Shown here: in pieces, positions 62,062 through 64,000 of the stretch
Layout of the letters: the number at the start of each line of letters is the position of its first letter
Numbering within the stretch: position 1 is the first letter of the stretch
NCBI GenBank assembly: GCA_012934845.2
Contig: WNNJ02002565.1
Coordinates: 62,001-126,000, forward strand
DNA from: Pomphorhynchus laevis
Taxonomy: Eukaryota > Acanthocephala > Palaeacanthocephala > Echinorhynchida > Pomphorhynchidae
Reading direction: 5' to 3'
Length of the DNA stretch: 64,000 nt
Program-made: the position numbers and the translations under genes
The notes under the pieces: model-generated
What the model was told of the DNA's origin: nothing
The model's input: only the letters and a program-made list of their open reading frames with translations
Database searches by the model: none

Positions 62062-64000
62062 CGTTGAGACTGGTGCTACCGAGCAAATCCTCAGGTTGCG
62101 GATAGGGGAAATTCTTGTAGATATACAGGAAAGCTGCGATATAAGCGAACTTAATTTGTCGAATAAGCAGTCGCGGACAATCACAGCTTCCTTAGTTGAA
62201 CAGCAGCTAAGGCCGTATTTACTGCGACTCATCTATGATATGTTCAATTACGATCTCGCTTCAAGTCGTTCTTTTACTTCCAACGTCGCGGACGATGACG
62301 GTGAATTAGACGAGGGACCCAACTGTACCTCTGTCTTTGCAATGCCTGATTATGACAAGTTAGAGTTCGCTGTATATGGTCGCTCTATCTTCAAACCGCA
62401 AAGCGACTCGACAGCGGCATGCAACGGTAACTTATTTGGCAATAATATCATGACCTCTACGGACATCGATCAAACATCTACCAAATTATCTTCAAACAAT
62501 GATAAGCACTGAGATATCGATTCTAATACAGTCACGATGACTTACCGCCAGCCAGCGCTACCACTTTTTTGCCCACAATGCAGCGCTGAATTTTCTGGGA
62601 AAGCAAGAAACAAGAAATTAGTGGGGCACATGACGTCGGCACACTCTAGCCACATTTATCAACATTTGCTTGTCCGTATTGTCAATATTGCTATCCCACG
62701 GCATCTGGTATAACTCTGCACTTCCGATAATGCTCGTCCATTAAGCGACAGTTATCACCTCTAGAGTAGAAAAACTCTACTTACCAAACAAATTCCAGCA
62801 CTGTAAACGCTACGCTTACCACCAACCAGGCAATCCAGCTAACTACACGCGATAACAATGTATACTATCCACAAGATAGTCTGTCTACAATCTCACATCC
62901 TTGTTGTAACCAGCAGTTTATTGGCAAATCGTTTTTCAAAGCGCTTGAGCTACATAGAAGTAAAGAACATCCGCTAACATATATTACATACACGTGCTCT
63001 AAGTATTTGCAATTATCTTCACCTTATTCTATCTTAATCCGTGCTCATACAGCGAGATGCAATAAACCTTTGAGCACTACGACACTTCCAGCCAACCCTG
63101 TGATTATAAATGGTACAATTAGTCACGCCACCACTGACTCCGATACTTGCCGAACAAGCAGGACCGATCATACTATATTACAAAACGGAATAACGAACGA
63201 TTCTCAGCCACACTCAATAATCAACAATTCAACTCCACAACGTGAGCTTGATAAACAGCAGAACACGGCGGACATTGATTATTCCCAGGACAACCTCGAA
63301 GAACCTCATGCAGCGTCCACTACATCTACAGACATCCCTGCTTCGTTTGAGGCTGATCTTATGAACGAGACTACGGATATATACAGCAATTCAAAATGCT
63401 CAAGTGTATCAATTGCTATTATATCAGAATACATGAATAATATGCACTCTGATAGCCGACTGCATCCGCGCCTTCGCAACCTAACCATCGTCCTACTGTC
63501 TGAAGTCTCCGGGACCAACTACTCCTACAAAATACTTATCGATCGATTTGTACCTTTATATACTGTATACCTAACAAGAATAGACGAACAACTACGTACA
63601 ACTTATTTCAATCGCCTCGAATCTCTCTCCTTGAACTCAGTACACCTAAAACCATCTGCAGACCTGATTATGCGCTCAATATCGCACGCAATCTACAAAA
63701 ACCCTACCAGGCATTCCGACGTGAGGCAAACCTTAATCTCTAAACTCAAATCCGACATCAACTACTGGCTTAGTCAAGCAAGCACGCTCTTTCGTACGAT
63801 CAACTGTAGTCAGACTGCACCTATTCACCGATATTCCGTCTACAAATAGCCGCGAATGCATTCCAACGCATATTCAGAATAATAACGAAATCGGCATAAA
63901 CGGATCTTGTGATATATCCTCGGAACATGCAGAACGACTTATGTGCAATACACTACATGTGTGCAGACATGACCAACAGAATACTTCCGTGTGTACCGAC
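62062..64000 (+). mobile_element. R2-type retrotransposon lineage H, 5' part, cut by window edge
   Basis: The 5' leader starts right after the 28S flank and matches those at 7797 and 17986 for about 105 bases. A first frame (62096-62512) is open for 138 codons. Fingers follow: CPQCSAEFSGKARNKKLVGH and, after a frameshift, CPYCQYCYPTASGITLHF; then CNQQFIGKSFFKALELHRSK and a CCHC finger with AHTARC. The frame 63007-63849 is the linker with LHPRLRNLTIVLLSEVSG and YKNPTRHSDVRQTL. The element continues beyond 64000. It may be the same lineage as G; the parts do not overlap. Confidence 0.87.
63007..63849 (+). pseudogene. R2 lineage H linker region
   Basis: The 280-codon frame begins inside the last zinc finger (SPYSILIRAHTARCNK) and runs through a Ser/Thr-rich linker to the conserved block IMRSISHAIYKNPTRHSDVR. 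The first Cys pair of that finger is damaged (CSKYLQ). It ends at a TAG at 63847 a few codons before LQIAANAFQRIFRIITK, which is readable in another phase. Confidence 0.8.

Overview
This window is nuclear DNA of a eukaryote, most likely an invertebrate animal. It is a graveyard of retroelements built on fragments of 28S ribosomal DNA. No ordinary host protein gene was recognised. Almost everything coding is a broken non-LTR retrotransposon of the R2 type, whose protein has N-terminal CCHH/CCHC zinc fingers, a reverse transcriptase (RT) with the YADD motif, and a C-terminal CCHC knuckle followed by a PD-(D/E)XK-like restriction-enzyme-like endonuclease (EN). At least five to six R2-like lineages are told apart here by eye and labelled A to J. 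All lie on the + strand.

The key to the layout is that several elements end exactly at the classical R2 target, 28S sequence starting TAGCCAAATGCCTCG (14051, 22897, 23161, 43704, 59952, 61615, plus a stub at 7750). Four times (14051-14486, 23161-23603, 59952-60395, 61615-62061) about 0.44 kb of 28S sequence sits between two insertions in permuted order: the piece 3' of the R2 site, an AT-rich linker, then the piece 5' of the R2 site, after which the next insertion starts. This is what a head-to-tail array of short 28S mini-units, each interrupted at the R2 site, would look like. It is not a functional rDNA unit. A different 28S piece lies at 47800-48118.

Three remnants of toti-like double-stranded RNA viruses are embedded in this array (2595-5305, 14487-17985, 23604-23834). 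Each is in the + orientation and is followed directly by an R2-type sequence. Two of them start exactly where the upstream 28S flank ends, that is, at the R2 site. The simplest reading is that R2 reverse transcriptase jumped from R2 RNA to viral RNA during target-primed insertion. The first remnant keeps RNA polymerase motifs A, B and C. The second keeps a coat-like ORF and a -1 frameshift heptamer (GGGAAAC) in the right frame before the polymerase frame. The third is a short uninterrupted coat fragment.

Region by region: 1-2594 R2 lineage B scrap and lineage C copy 1; 2595-5305 viral remnant 1; 5306-9652 pieces of lineages J, A and D; 9653-14050 the best R2 copy (lineage A, two frameshifts); 14051-23160 mini-28S unit 1, viral remnant 2, lineage B and a lineage C tail; 23161-30562 mini-28S unit 2, viral remnant 3, lineage A and D pieces and a Ty3/Gypsy integrase end; 30630-39950 lineage E split by an APE-type non-LTR element, other RT fragments and AT-rich repeats; 39951-48118 lineages C, I, A and F and two 28S pieces; 48196-59200 RT scraps, a hAT transposon with 8-bp target duplication, a CR1/Jockey-like RT, a Merlin transposase and more non-LTR scraps; 59200-64000 lineages I, G and H with mini-28S units 4 and 5.
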